Both the position numbers and the translations under genes were made by a program. Source: Prevotella sp. UBA6994 (GTDB lineage: Bacteria > Bacteroidota > Bacteroidia > Bacteroidales > Bacteroidaceae). Taken from it: 37,711 nucleotides of DNA. This document shows, one piece after another, positions 7,784 to 15,066 of this stretch. The notes beneath the pieces are model-generated. The model did not search any database. It saw only the letters and a list, made by a program, of their open reading frames with translations, and was not told the DNA's origin. Within the stretch, counting starts at the first letter, position 1. Each line of letters starts with the position of its first letter. The DNA lies in contig DJXW01000006.1 in the NCBI GenBank assembly GCA_002449845.1, forward strand, positions 43,356 to 81,066, in the 5' to 3' direction.

Positions 7784-8716
7784 ATGAAGCATAAAGGAAT
7801 CATCTGCGGCATACTGGCGGCTGTTTGCTATGGCACCAACCCGTTTGGTGCATTGCCGCTTTACGAGGAGGGCGTGAATACATCATCCGTACTCTTTTAC
7901 CGTTTTTCGATGGCTGTGCTGATGCTGGCAGTCATGCTGTTGGTGGAGCGTAAATCATTCCGAATCAGTGGTAGAGAACTGAAGACGCTCGGCTCACTCG
8001 GATTGCTCTTTGCCGCATCGAGTATCACGTATTATCAGAGTTTCCGATTCATGGATGCCGGCATAGCCTCCACCATCCTGTTTGTCTATCCCGTGATGGT
8101 GGCTGTCATCATGGCAACATGCTTCAAGGAGAAGGTAACGGCTTCAATAGTTATTGCCATCATCCTCGCTTTAGTTGGCATCGGCTTGCTATATAGGGGG
8201 GATGCAGGTGTTTCGCTCAGCGGGATAGGCGTGCTGTTGGTCATGGTGTCGTCGCTGACTTACGCTGTCTATATCGTAGTGGTCAACCAATCGAGCATCC
8301 GCATGTCGTCGCTGAAGCTCACGTTCTATGTGTTGTTGATATGTATGCTTTCGTTGCTGGTCTATTCGTTCACCTCGCCCGACCTGCATTTGATGCTGCC
8401 GCCGTCGCCGCGAGCATGGTTCTTTGCCTGTTGGCTGGGACTGGTACCAACGGTGCTCTCGCTGGTGCTGATGACCGTAGCCGTTCACGAGGTGGGAGCC
8501 ACGCCTACAGCCATCATGGGAGCCTTGGAACCACTGACGGCGGTAGCCATTGGCGTGATGGTGTTTGGCGAATCGTTCACCCTGCGTCTTGCCGTTGGAA
8601 TTGTGCTCATCCTTTCAGCAGTCCTGCTGATTGTGCTGGGCAAGAATTTCCATCTGCGTACTATCGGTCACACCATCACCTCCATCGTCAAAAAGACCTG
8701 GCGATGGAAATCGTAA
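7784..8716 (+). CDS. EamA/DMT-family transporter
   Basis: This 310-aa inner-membrane protein has ten hydrophobic segments in two EamA repeats. The first begins KGIICGILAAVCYGTNPFGALPLY and contains the conserved FYRFSMAVLMLAV. The second begins GVSLSGIGVLLVMVSSLTYAVYIV and ends TAIMGALEPLTAVAIGVMVFGESFTLRLAVGIVLIL. This is the drug/metabolite transporter superfamily; the substrate is unknown. ATG at 7784 is used because a nearby TTG (7778) is a weaker start. The stop TAA lies in a degenerate motif copy (8713-8726), with an exact copy 10 bp later. Confidence 0.85.
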   Translation: MKHKGIICGILAAVCYGTNPFGALPLYEEGVNTSSVLFYRFSMAVLMLAVMLLVERKSFRISGRELKTLGSLGLLFAASSITYYQSFRFMDAGIASTILFVYPVMVAVIMATCFKEKVTASIVIAIILALVGIGLLYRGDAGVSLSGIGVLLVMVSSLTYAVYIVVVNQSSIRMSSLKLTFYVLLICMLSLLVYSFTSPDLHLMLPPSPRAWFFACWLGLVPTVLSLVLMTVAVHEVGATPTAIMGALEPLTAVAIGVMVFGESFTLRLAVGIVLILSAVLLIVLGKNFHLRTIGHTITSIVKKTWRWKS

Positions 8717-8726
8717 ACGGAATTTG
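8713..8726 (+). repeat. Stop-linked motif, degenerate copy on the EamA stop codon
   Basis: GTAAACGGAATTTG keeps the CGGAATTT core. Its TAA is the stop codon of the EamA gene. An exact copy begins at 8737, so this junction has two copies. Confidence 0.5.
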
Positions 8727-8736
8727 AAAAAGAACT

Positions 8737-8752
8737 GATAAATCGGAATTTA
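8737..8752 (+). repeat. Stop-linked motif, exact copy 2
   Basis: GATAAATCGGAATTTA lies 20 bp after the EamA stop and 5 bp before ATG 8758. The offset to the downstream ATG is the same as for copy 1. Confidence 0.8.
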
Positions 8753-8757
8753 CAGCT

Positions 8758-9357
8758 ATGGATTGGAAAGAAATGTTTCATGGAATTATTGGATATTACA
8801 AAAAGACAATAGTCTCAGATGATATTGTGGAAAAATTCCCTAAGTTAAGTGGAAGGTTGTCATCGATTATTCAAGAAGTTCCCTGTACACGTAATGTCTT
8901 GTATTTATACAAGCTCAGGAAAGGGTTTTCCAAAGAGTGGAAATGGTGGGCTATAGAAATGATGGAAAAAGGATTCCAGACACCAGGCATCATTCAATTA
9001 GCAGGTGAGGATATGAATATGAATCCCTTTGAATTTTCATCACTTGTCGAAACCATTTTTCATGAATTGGATTTGGACATTAGCAATGATGATGCATTCT
9101 ATCAATATGCTCTATGGGTGGCTCATCAGGTTCTCGACGGTATGATTTCAGCTGAAGAAGGCTTTAAAGAATTAACTCAAGCTGCAATAGACACAGACTA
9201 TCACAAAGCCTTTTTGGAGTTCTATTATCTGGAAGAAAACGCAGACCTTTTGCGTGACCATCTACCAGGGTGCTATGGCGATGGGAATATGCGCGAAGAT
9301 AATATAGAAGCATGGATGCACCAATATTTTGAAAAGTTAATCGAAATCAATAAATGA
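8758..9357 (+). CDS. Uncharacterised acidic protein, possible immunity-type protein
   Basis: This 199-aa soluble, mostly helical protein is not recognised with confidence. It is rich in acidic and aromatic residues (FEFSSLVETIFHELDLDISNDDAFY; YALWVAHQVLDGMISAEEGFKELTQ; AFLEFYYLEENADLLRDHLPG). That composition is common among immunity proteins of polymorphic toxin systems, but no toxin gene is adjacent, so the role is unassigned. It is more A/T-rich than the EamA gene before it. The gene is framed by an exact stop-linked motif before the ATG and a degenerate inverted copy after the TGA. Confidence 0.6.
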   Translation: MDWKEMFHGIIGYYKKTIVSDDIVEKFPKLSGRLSSIIQEVPCTRNVLYLYKLRKGFSKEWKWWAIEMMEKGFQTPGIIQLAGEDMNMNPFEFSSLVETIFHELDLDISNDDAFYQYALWVAHQVLDGMISAEEGFKELTQAAIDTDYHKAFLEFYYLEENADLLRDHLPGCYGDGNMREDNIEAWMHQYFEKLIEINK

Positions 9358-9359
9358 TA

Positions 9360-9375
9360 TAAATTCCAATAATAT
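9360..9375 (-). repeat. Stop-linked motif, degenerate inverted copy
   Basis: TAAATTCCAATAATAT matches the first 11 bases of the inverted motif seen at 7071. It starts 2 bp after the stop at 9355-9357 and ends 12 bp before ATG 9388. Confidence 0.5.
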
Positions 9376-9387
9376 AATAACTCAATG

Positions 9388-10098
9388 ATGGACGTAAAGC
9401 AGTTTATACAAGATTTTAGGGAGGCATTCGGCCAGAAGGCAACCTTACCTCTGTTGTTTGGCTATGGTGATCAGCCCGTAGCCGATACCGAAAGGATTCA
9501 CGGCTGTTTCTTCAAAGGTCTGCAGGCTGCCAGAGAAGGAGTTCCAGTGAGTCTGAGTGCAGAGGTCATTGCATGTGGTGGCGGTAAGCTCTATACTGGG
9601 TTTACAGATATGCCAGAGCGAGTGCCAGGATTCGTCTCGTTGACGGAGAAATACAAGAAAACACCACAAATGGTTATCGACTACGTGGAAGGCTTGGGTA
9701 TGAAGCGTGTCGAGAAGACATACTTGAATTTCGTGCGGATAGACAAAGCCGAGTCGTTTGATGGTTTTGAGGGTGTCATGTTCTATGCCACGCCCGACAT
9801 GCTCTCTGGGCTCTGTGGCTGGGCTTTCTTCGACACGAATGCTGCTGATGCAGTTGTCACGCAATTCGGTTCGGGTTGTAGCACGGTCGTTTCGATGACC
9901 ATTGTGGAGAATGCCCGGCAGGGTCAGCGATGTTTCCTCGGTCTCTTCGACCCATCTGTTCGCCCATACGTAGGGGCAAACGAACTGAGTTTCACTATTC
10001 CCATGAGTCGGTTTCGTGTAATGACGGAGACCATGAGAGAATGTTTCCTCTTCGATTCTCATGCGTGGAAAAAAGTGAAAACGAGACTGGAGGAGTAG
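9388..10098 (+). CDS. DUF169 family protein
   Basis: This 236-aa protein matches the DUF169 pattern: an N-terminal FIQDFREAFGQKATLPLLFGYGD, then CFFKGLQAAREGVPVSLSAEVIACGGGKLYTGF, and a C-terminal GSGCSTVVSMTIVENARQG with ANELSFTIPMSRF. Family members have conserved Cys and Gly stretches and an unknown function, sometimes near redox or metal genes. A second ATG one codon upstream (9385) is an alternative start. An 18-codon copy of its 5' end occurs at 3800. It is followed by a degenerate motif copy and the TIGR04076 gene. Confidence 0.75.
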   Translation: MDVKQFIQDFREAFGQKATLPLLFGYGDQPVADTERIHGCFFKGLQAAREGVPVSLSAEVIACGGGKLYTGFTDMPERVPGFVSLTEKYKKTPQMVIDYVEGLGMKRVEKTYLNFVRIDKAESFDGFEGVMFYATPDMLSGLCGWAFFDTNAADAVVTQFGSGCSTVVSMTIVENARQGQRCFLGLFDPSVRPYVGANELSFTIPMSRFRVMTETMRECFLFDSHAWKKVKTRLEE

Positions 10099-10111
10099 AA
10101 AAAGCGAAATA

Positions 10112-10127
10112 TGAAATTCCTATAATA
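10112..10127 (-). repeat. Stop-linked motif, weak inverted copy
   Basis: TGAAATTCCTATAATA keeps the AAATTCC core in inverted orientation between the DUF169 stop (10098) and ATG 10137. Taken alone it would not be called; its position in the series is the main support. Confidence 0.3.
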
Positions 10128-10136
10128 AAAATATAT

Positions 10137-10529
10137 ATGAAACATAAAGTTAAAGTAACTGTCATTGACAAAAAACTCTATCCTGAATTACAGAAAGAGT
10201 ATTGTGCCGATCCGAATTCGGGCATGTGTCCCTGCTACAACGTAGGCGACGAATTTGTTTTTGAACATGATGAAGAGAATGACCATTTCTGGCATGGTGG
10301 CATAAATACGCTCGTCAAGACCTCTGCTGATCCTGACAGTGTTGCCGGAGGTCCCAAAATTCCCCATTGCTCAGAAGCCTGGGATGCCATCAGCCGATAC
10401 ATATACACTGGTCTGCAAGGCGGCTCTATCATGAAAGGCTGGATGAAACGTGAGAACGAAATGATTTGCTGCTGTTCTGATGGTACACGACCTGTCATTT
10501 TCAAAATTGAAAGAATAGACGAGGAATAA
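10137..10529 (+). CDS. TIGR04076 family protein
   Basis: This 130-aa protein begins KHKVKVTVIDKKLYPELQKEYC, followed by GMCPCYNVGDEFVFE. It also has PHCSEAWDAISRYIYTGLQGG and a Cys-rich ending with EMICCCSDGTRPVIFKIERI. The order (early KVxVxVIxK, CPxxxVGDEF, CxxAWdxi, C-terminal CsDGxRPVxFkI) fits TIGR04076, small proteins of unknown function whose conserved Cys suggest metal or redox chemistry. The frame is open far upstream into DUF169, but ATG 10137 is the family start. A degenerate motif follows the stop by 3 bp. Confidence 0.75.
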   Translation: MKHKVKVTVIDKKLYPELQKEYCADPNSGMCPCYNVGDEFVFEHDEENDHFWHGGINTLVKTSADPDSVAGGPKIPHCSEAWDAISRYIYTGLQGGSIMKGWMKRENEMICCCSDGTRPVIFKIERIDEE

Positions 10530-10532
10530 AAC

Positions 10533-10545
10533 TAATTGGAATTTA
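10533..10545 (+). repeat. Stop-linked motif, degenerate copy
   Basis: TAATTGGAATTTA lies 3 bp after the stop of the TIGR04076 gene and directly abuts ATG 10547. Its core GGAATTTA is exact. Confidence 0.55.
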
Positions 10546-10546
10546 T

Positions 10547-10959
10547 ATGTCCAAAGACAATAATTTCATAGCAATCATGTTGGCTGTACTTGCTGCTGCC
10601 TTATACGCCATAAGTACACCAGTTTCAAAGATGTTGCTTCAAACCCTATGCTTCTGCTATGATCATACTCGACATTGCGGCACCCATCCTTTTGATGTAC
10701 GGTTTGAAGACATGCACAGCATCAAACACCTCCTTGCTCAATAATTTTGAAATTGTGGCAACGGCACTTATCGCCTTGTTGTTCTTTGGCGAGAAAGGCC
10801 CAACGCATAATAGGAGCAGCAAAGACCAGTACTTACTATGCCCTTGCGCCTTTCATTGGCGCGTTGCTGTCTATCTTGATATTAGGCGAACCCGTAACCC
10901 TGACATTCATCATGGCCTCTGTAATCATGGCAGTTGGCTGTTGGATAGCAGCGGAGTAA
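10547..10959 (+). pseudogene. EamA/DMT transporter, frameshifted and internally deleted
   Basis: ATG 10547 opens a typical EamA first helix (NNFIAIMLAVLAAALYAISTPVSKMLLQ) that runs out of frame after about 30 codons. The second frame (about 10659-10800) carries IILDIAAPILLMYGLKTCTASNTSLL and EIVATALIALLFFGEK. The third frame (about 10822-10959) carries STYYALAPFIGALLSILILGEPVTLTFIMASVIMAVGCWIAAE and a stop. These are recognisable EamA pieces in the right order, but several middle helices are missing and at least two frame changes occur. The full-length family is near 300 aa, against about 135 codons here. It is a clear pseudogene, unrelated in detail to the intact EamA gene at 7784. Confidence 0.8.
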
Positions 10960-11053
10960 ATTCTGATACGGCACAACTGCTGAAGCGTGCCTTTGGACGG
11001 TGCCCGAGAGGCTGGTGCCAATGTTTGAACAAAATAGAAAGAAAAGTTGAACT

Positions 11054-11092
11054 AAATAGAAAAGTCTATTTGGCTGAATCATCGTACCTTTG
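11054..11092 (+). promoter_or_regulatory. Promoter and small palindrome upstream of NTF2-like gene
   Basis: A -7 element TACCTTTG (11085-11092) lies 42 bp before ATG 11135. A perfect palindrome AAATAG-N6-CTATTT (11054-11071) lies just upstream and could be an operator. The -33 element is weak. Confidence 0.5.
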
Positions 11093-11134
11093 CACCCAGA
11101 TACAAACATTGTTTAATTTAAACTCAAAGGTAAG

Positions 11135-11518
11135 ATGAGAAGTAAGATTGAAGACTACAATGCGGTAGTAGAAGCTGCAAGTAAATTTACAAAGAGCGTT
11201 GCCGAGGGCAACAGCAAGTATGCAAAGGAGTTGTTCACCGAAGATGCCTGTCTCTTTGGTTTCTTGAATGGCAAATTTGAGCGAGGCAGCATTGAGCAGT
11301 TCTATCACAATGTTGACACCGTAGGTGCTGGCGACGAGTTCAAGACCCGCATCGACGTGCTGGAGCTGGAGGAGACGCTGACTGTGGTGCGTGTGTTGAA
11401 AGAAGGGTGGGGTGGCACCATCGACTTCACCGATGTGCTGCTTCTTCTGAAGATTAATGGGGAATGGAAGTGTGTGGCAAAAGCCTACAACCAGAACTCG
11501 AACACGATTTCTAAGTAA
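11135..11518 (+). CDS. Nuclear transport factor 2-like (SnoaL/lumazine-binding-like) protein
   Basis: This 127-aa protein is the usual size for the NTF2-like cone fold. It has an N-terminal helix pair (IEDYNAVVEAASKFTKSVAEGNSKYAKELF), the typical FTEDACLFGFLNGKFERGSIEQFYHNV, then a beta sheet (TRIDVLELEETLTVVRVLKEGWGG...FTDVLLLLKINGEWKCVAKAYNQ). It resembles putative lumazine-binding or SnoaL-like proteins, which can be small enzymes or binding proteins; the role is unknown. It has its own promoter and is followed by the AraC regulator, which may control it. Confidence 0.75.
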   Translation: MRSKIEDYNAVVEAASKFTKSVAEGNSKYAKELFTEDACLFGFLNGKFERGSIEQFYHNVDTVGAGDEFKTRIDVLELEETLTVVRVLKEGWGGTIDFTDVLLLLKINGEWKCVAKAYNQNSNTISK

Positions 11519-11525
11519 ATATCCC

Positions 11526-11563
11526 TTTGGTCTGCAAAAGTTTCTGTACCTTTGCAGACCAAA
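11526..11563 (+). promoter_or_regulatory. Palindromic promoter/operator of the AraC-type regulator
   Basis: A perfect inverted repeat with 13-bp arms, TTTGGTCTGCAAA (11526-11538) and TTTGCAGACCAAA (11551-11563), has a 12-bp spacer. The -33-like TTTG (11526-11529) is in the left arm. The -7 element TACCTTTG (11547-11554) overlaps the right arm. It starts 8 bp after the NTF2-like stop, so a terminator role is also possible. ATG of the regulator is at 11581. Confidence 0.65.
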
Positions 11564-11580
11564 TTATATATAATCATCGG

Positions 11581-12441
11581 ATGAGCAGGATTATCAAATT
11601 TCCCACGGCAATGGTGACGGGCGACTATACCGCATCGTCGTTGGTGCTCGATGGTGGTAGCGTCATCGACCAATGCATCGCCACGGCTGGCGACAAAGGC
11701 ACATTCTTTCTCGAACAGCATCTGCTCTATGTTGTGCTGGGTGGTGAGGTAAAACTGACGTGCGGCAAGCAGACATGTGTCGTCCACAAGAACGAGATGG
11801 TGCTTCTGCGACGTGCCCATAGTGTGAGTTACGAGAAACGGGGCGATGCGAAGACGGGACTCTTCGAGAGCCTGCTTTTTGCCATCACTGATGAGCTGAT
11901 ATCCGACTTCCTGACCCAGCAGCACATCACCATTCCCCAAATGACCGAGGAACTTGGCGTGAAAGTATCTCCCATGAGCGAACGCCTCGTGGCTTATTGC
12001 TGGTCGTTGCCGCCCTATTTCAACGACCCGTCGCAGACGAACCCCGGACTGTTGCGCTTGAAGGTGATGGAACTGTTGTATAACGTGATGGACTGCTCGA
12101 AGAACATCTTCCGCCAGATGCTCCAGTTGCGTCAGCCCGTGAAGACCGATATTCACCGCGTAGTAGAGGAAAACTACACTTCACCCGTATCGCTTGAAGA
12201 ACTGGCATACCTCTCGGGTCGCTCGCTTTCCAGTTTTAAGCGTGACTTTCAGAGCATCTATGGTGAGACACCAGCCAAATGGATTCGTGAGAAGCGCCTC
12301 TCGAAAGTCCGACAGATGCTGCAGGCCTCACAGATGTCGGTGGCAGATGTAGCCTATAGCCTCGGTTTCGAGAACCCTACCCATTTCAGCCGTATTTTCA
12401 AGCAGCAATATGGTGTGGCACCATCGCAATTAAGCATGTAA
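11581..12441 (+). CDS. AraC-family transcriptional regulator
   Basis: This 286-aa cytoplasmic regulator has an N-terminal cupin-like sensing region of about 170 residues (LEQHLLYVVLGGEVKLTCGKQTCVVHKNEMVLLRRAHSVSYEKR). The C-terminal AraC double helix-turn-helix is VEENYTSPVSLEELAYLSGRSLSSFKRDFQSIYGETPAKWIREKRL, then LQASQMSVADVAYSLGFENPTHFSRIFKQQYGVAPSQ. The frame is open upstream of 11581, but that extension would lie inside the promoter palindrome, so ATG 11581 is chosen. The palindrome over its promoter suggests autoregulation. Candidate targets are the NTF2-like gene and the convergent redox operon beyond the island. Confidence 0.85.
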   Translation: MSRIIKFPTAMVTGDYTASSLVLDGGSVIDQCIATAGDKGTFFLEQHLLYVVLGGEVKLTCGKQTCVVHKNEMVLLRRAHSVSYEKRGDAKTGLFESLLFAITDELISDFLTQQHITIPQMTEELGVKVSPMSERLVAYCWSLPPYFNDPSQTNPGLLRLKVMELLYNVMDCSKNIFRQMLQLRQPVKTDIHRVVEENYTSPVSLEELAYLSGRSLSSFKRDFQSIYGETPAKWIREKRLSKVRQMLQASQMSVADVAYSLGFENPTHFSRIFKQQYGVAPSQLSM

Positions 12442-12488
12442 TGTTTCTCGGCACAATAGATTTTTCATAAGGGAAATATCAATATAGT

Positions 12489-12574
12489 TTAATCCGTGAC
12501 GTAGATTAATAAAACTACGTCACGGATTAATAAAACTACGTCATGGTTTACATAATCTGCGACACGGATTAAAG
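12489..12574. repeat. Nested palindromic repeat downstream of the AraC gene
   Basis: TTAATCCGTGACGTAG (12489-12504) and CTACGTCACGGATTAA (12515-12530) form a perfect inverted repeat with 16-bp arms and a 10-bp loop. The right arm is repeated directly as CTACGTCATGG (12536-12546), and CACGGATTAA recurs at 12565-12574. It could terminate AraC transcription or be a small non-coding mobile repeat. No gene is seen from 12442 to 12666. Confidence 0.65.
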
Positions 12575-12666
12575 ATTATGAATAAACAGAATACACATTT
12601 TTGAATATTACCAATATTTTTCCAAAAGATTTAAGGATTGTTAAACTATAGGGCTGCGGAATTTAG

Positions 12667-12800
12667 AATATCTAAAAAGGAGCACCCGAAACCATAGGAT
12701 GCTCCTTTGATATAGATAGGATAGGGGATTGCCTTAAATTTTTCGTGGGGAAAGCGATTCATTCTATTACTCGCTTCTCACCATTTACGATGTATGTGCC
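12667..12800. repeat. Left 134-bp direct repeat bounding the defence island
   Basis: This segment aligns without gaps to 20577-20710 (constant offset of 7,910 bp) with 12 mismatches by hand count. It contains a terminator hairpin and the last codons of a DUF362-like gene on the minus strand. The right copy is the true 3' end of the DUF362 gene, so this copy looks like a displaced duplicate. Confidence 0.85.
12676..12708. terminator. Bidirectional terminator hairpin in the left repeat
   Basis: AAAGGAGCA (12676-12684) pairs perfectly with TGCTCCTTT (12700-12708) around a 15-base loop. A- and T-rich flanks suit either strand. The matching hairpin at 20589-20615 serves the DUF362 operon. Confidence 0.65.
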
Positions 12801-12803
12801 TAA
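12759..12803 (-). pseudogene. C-terminal remnant of a DUF362-type gene
   Basis: On the minus strand the last codons read GTYIVNGEKRVIE then TGA, matching GTYIINGEKRVVE of the DUF362 lipoprotein at 20669-21823. The frame meets a stop two codons upstream of the match, so only the tail survives. Confidence 0.75.
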
Positions 12804-12985
12804 CTTTTATTATAGGATGTGTATTTTCAAGGACGTTTTAGCATAATCTAAAAAAAGAAATAATTCTATTGGAGCGGCAATCGTATCTCCATTTACCGTC
12901 TTATGCCTGTTTCTTGCTTTTAAGTTCACAAAAAATACGAATTTGGAGGTAATTTTCTATAAAATGTCAATATTTGAGGGAAATG

Positions 12986-13019
12986 TTTGGTTGTACAAAA
13001 AATAAAAAAAGTATTTTTG
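12986..13019 (+). promoter_or_regulatory. Promoter of the AbiEii-type gene
   Basis: A -33-like TTTG (12986-12989) and -7 element TATTTTTG (13012-13019) are 22 bp apart and lie 27 bp before ATG 13047. From 12804 to 12985 I see no gene. Confidence 0.55.
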
Positions 13020-13046
13020 CAATAAATTTAGGCTGGTATTCATAAA

Positions 13047-13847
13047 ATGAGTGAAGATGGCAACAAAAATATAGATCTGACCTATATTCCATTGGCTGAC
13101 CGTCAGACAAGTTTGGATGACATCAGTTCGCATCTGAAAGCCATCGCAGAAAAGGCAAAGAAAGCATTCAAAGGAATGCACATTGTGCCCAACTTCAGTA
13201 CTAGCAAACTGCTGTGTGAGTACCGAGGCAAACAGGTGAAGATAGAGGTAAATCAAACCAAAAGAGGTATCGTGGGAGGCGATGTTCAAACTATACCATT
13301 GAGTGAGAAGGCACAGGAAGAGTTTTCTCTCTTTTGTGAGGCAAATGTTGTGCCCATAACTCAATTATATGGTGGTAAGATTGCAGCAGCACTCTCTCGT
13401 CAGCATCCTCGTGATTTGTTTGATATAAGGTACATGGATATTCCATTGAGCGAATGTCGAGAGGGATTCATCTTCTGCTTGCTTGGTAGCGATAGACCCA
13501 TCCATGAATCATTTGCTCCACGCCTGATTGACCAGCGAGAGGCAATGGAAAACCAGTTTGCAGGCATGACTGATATTCCTTTTACATACGAGGAGTGTGA
13601 AGTAACTCGTGCAAAACTCATTAATGATGTCAAGTCGATGATGTCTGAAGCGGATAAGAGGTTCCTTATCAGTTTTGAATCAGGTCAGCCCGAATGGGAT
13701 GGATATGAATTTAAGTACTTTAAGGACTATCCGTCTGTACAATGGAAGTTGCTCAATCTGAAGAAACTTGCTAAGCAAAATCCGAAGAAATTGCATATGG
13801 AAGCAGATAAACTAAGGATTTTCTTTAATTTCAGTCTCAATAATTAA
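13047..13847 (+). CDS. AbiEii/AbiGii-type nucleotidyltransferase toxin, N-terminally short
   Basis: This 266-aa protein matches AbiEii-type toxins from KNIDLTYIPLADRQTSLDDI (start) through VKIEVNQT (about residues 64-71), LYGGKIAAALSRQHPRDLFDI (about 107-127) and a C-terminal helical part (WDGYEFKYFKDYPSVQWKLLNLKKL). AbiEii toxins transfer nucleotides, for example to tRNA 3' ends, and block growth. The first part of the catalytic domain, including the GG-S/T nucleotide loop, is missing. The first metal Asp of the usual DID is Asn here (Asn8), so it may be inactive. No AbiEi antitoxin gene precedes it. The promoter is very close, leaving no room for a longer start. Its C-terminal region has a diverged copy at 17898. 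Confidence 0.8.
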   Translation: MSEDGNKNIDLTYIPLADRQTSLDDISSHLKAIAEKAKKAFKGMHIVPNFSTSKLLCEYRGKQVKIEVNQTKRGIVGGDVQTIPLSEKAQEEFSLFCEANVVPITQLYGGKIAAALSRQHPRDLFDIRYMDIPLSECREGFIFCLLGSDRPIHESFAPRLIDQREAMENQFAGMTDIPFTYEECEVTRAKLINDVKSMMSEADKRFLISFESGQPEWDGYEFKYFKDYPSVQWKLLNLKKLAKQNPKKLHMEADKLRIFFNFSLNN

Positions 13848-13860
13848 CAACTCACTACTT

Positions 13861-14871
13861 ATGTCATACCAAGATTTTCAACATAAGGTTTATTCATACC
13901 TGATTAAATACAAGAAGGAAAACCTTAAGATTAATGATAAAGGTACTTCTGCACGTGGAGTTGAACATGATTGCTTATTACCAAAGCCATATTGTGATGC
14001 CAAAATGCCTGTTATGCTTTATGATGGTATTAAAGAAACTGTGAAAGACATTCAAGCAAGCAAGTTTGTATATAAGGCTCACCTTGCAGCTTCTGTACAT
14101 GTGGCAAGTTCTCAAACTGCATGTATCAACCTGTTTGTGCCAATCTTGGAAAGTGAGTATGCAGACCAAATACTTATAGGAGCAGGTGTCGTACCTAAAG
14201 ATTTTGACCATATTGATAGAAACCAACTTCGCAAAGGATATTGCTTTGAGTACTGGGAGTCAACACTAGAAGGAACCAAAGGGCTTCTAGGAGACCATAG
14301 TCCTCATGCTGGTACAGACTCAGATGTTGCCATTGCATATCGCAACAAGAACAATAAACTGTGCCTTTGGCTGATAGAACACAAGTTAACGGAGCATGAA
14401 TTCACGACTTGTGGAGGCTATCGTTCAAAGGGAATTTCGCACTCAGAGAAGGCATACTGCACTTCTTGTGGTATTGAAGAAATTTTGGAAAACCACGATA
14501 GGTGTTATTACCACAAGCATTGTGGTTACTTTTATTGGACTATTATGGATGCCCAATCTTCTTTCTTCTGTGGTAAATATGAAGGCAAAGGCTGTCCGTT
14601 TAGAGGCGGCATGAATCAACTTTGGAGAAATCAGTTACTTGCTTTGGAACTTGAAGAAAGAAGAGTATTTGAAGATGTCTTTTTCTCGGTTGTTTCTCAT
14701 CCCGAAAATTCTTTTCTTGATAAAACTATGAATGCATATCGGGCACTAACAAATAACTCCCCCAAGTTCTATGACTTCAAATCAAATGCGCTTGTGAATG
14801 TAGCAGTTAATTATTTGCCTGAATGGTCAAATTGGTACAAGAAGGTGTATTTGGGAATTGAGTTGTGCTAA
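13861..14871 (+). CDS. Putative PD-(D/E)XK restriction endonuclease (PGN_0703-like)
   Basis: This 336-aa protein resembles the PGN_0703 family of putative restriction endonucleases of Bacteroidota. The nuclease core is visible as GTDSDVAIAYRNKNNKLCLWLIEHKLTEHE, with Asp155 and Glu173-x-Lys175 as catalytic candidates. A Cys-rich zone follows (Cys184, Cys200, Cys203, Cys215, Cys221, then FFCGKYEGKGCPFRGGMNQLWRNQLL) and may bind zinc. It starts 13 bp after the AbiEii-type gene, suggesting one operon. No methyltransferase gene is present in the island, so it is not a complete restriction-modification pair as seen here. It may be a modification-dependent or phage-triggered nuclease; this is inference. 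Confidence 0.7.
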   Translation: MSYQDFQHKVYSYLIKYKKENLKINDKGTSARGVEHDCLLPKPYCDAKMPVMLYDGIKETVKDIQASKFVYKAHLAASVHVASSQTACINLFVPILESEYADQILIGAGVVPKDFDHIDRNQLRKGYCFEYWESTLEGTKGLLGDHSPHAGTDSDVAIAYRNKNNKLCLWLIEHKLTEHEFTTCGGYRSKGISHSEKAYCTSCGIEEILENHDRCYYHKHCGYFYWTIMDAQSSFFCGKYEGKGCPFRGGMNQLWRNQLLALELEERRVFEDVFFSVVSHPENSFLDKTMNAYRALTNNSPKFYDFKSNALVNVAVNYLPEWSNWYKKVYLGIELC

Positions 14872-15066
14872 TATATGTTGGTAACAACATGACAAATTGC
14901 ACAACATTAATGAAAAATATAAATCGATCTCGATGTGGCGATATAATGTAGCATTTGTGTACGAATTGGATTGGTAGTGCAGATTCTTATTGAGCGGTAT
15001 GCTTTTCATAACCTTAAGGCCAATCAAAAAGATAATAATGTTCAATCTTATTAGATATAGTTTCAT

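Noticed and set aside
9445..10062. 205-aa minus-strand ORF opposite DUF169
   Set aside because: Shadow of the DUF169 gene with no motif, promoter or plausible start.
6438..10545. Integron with attC sites
   Set aside because: Motif copies are about 16 bp, lack the RYYYAAC and GTTRRRY core sites, and no tyrosine integrase is in the window.
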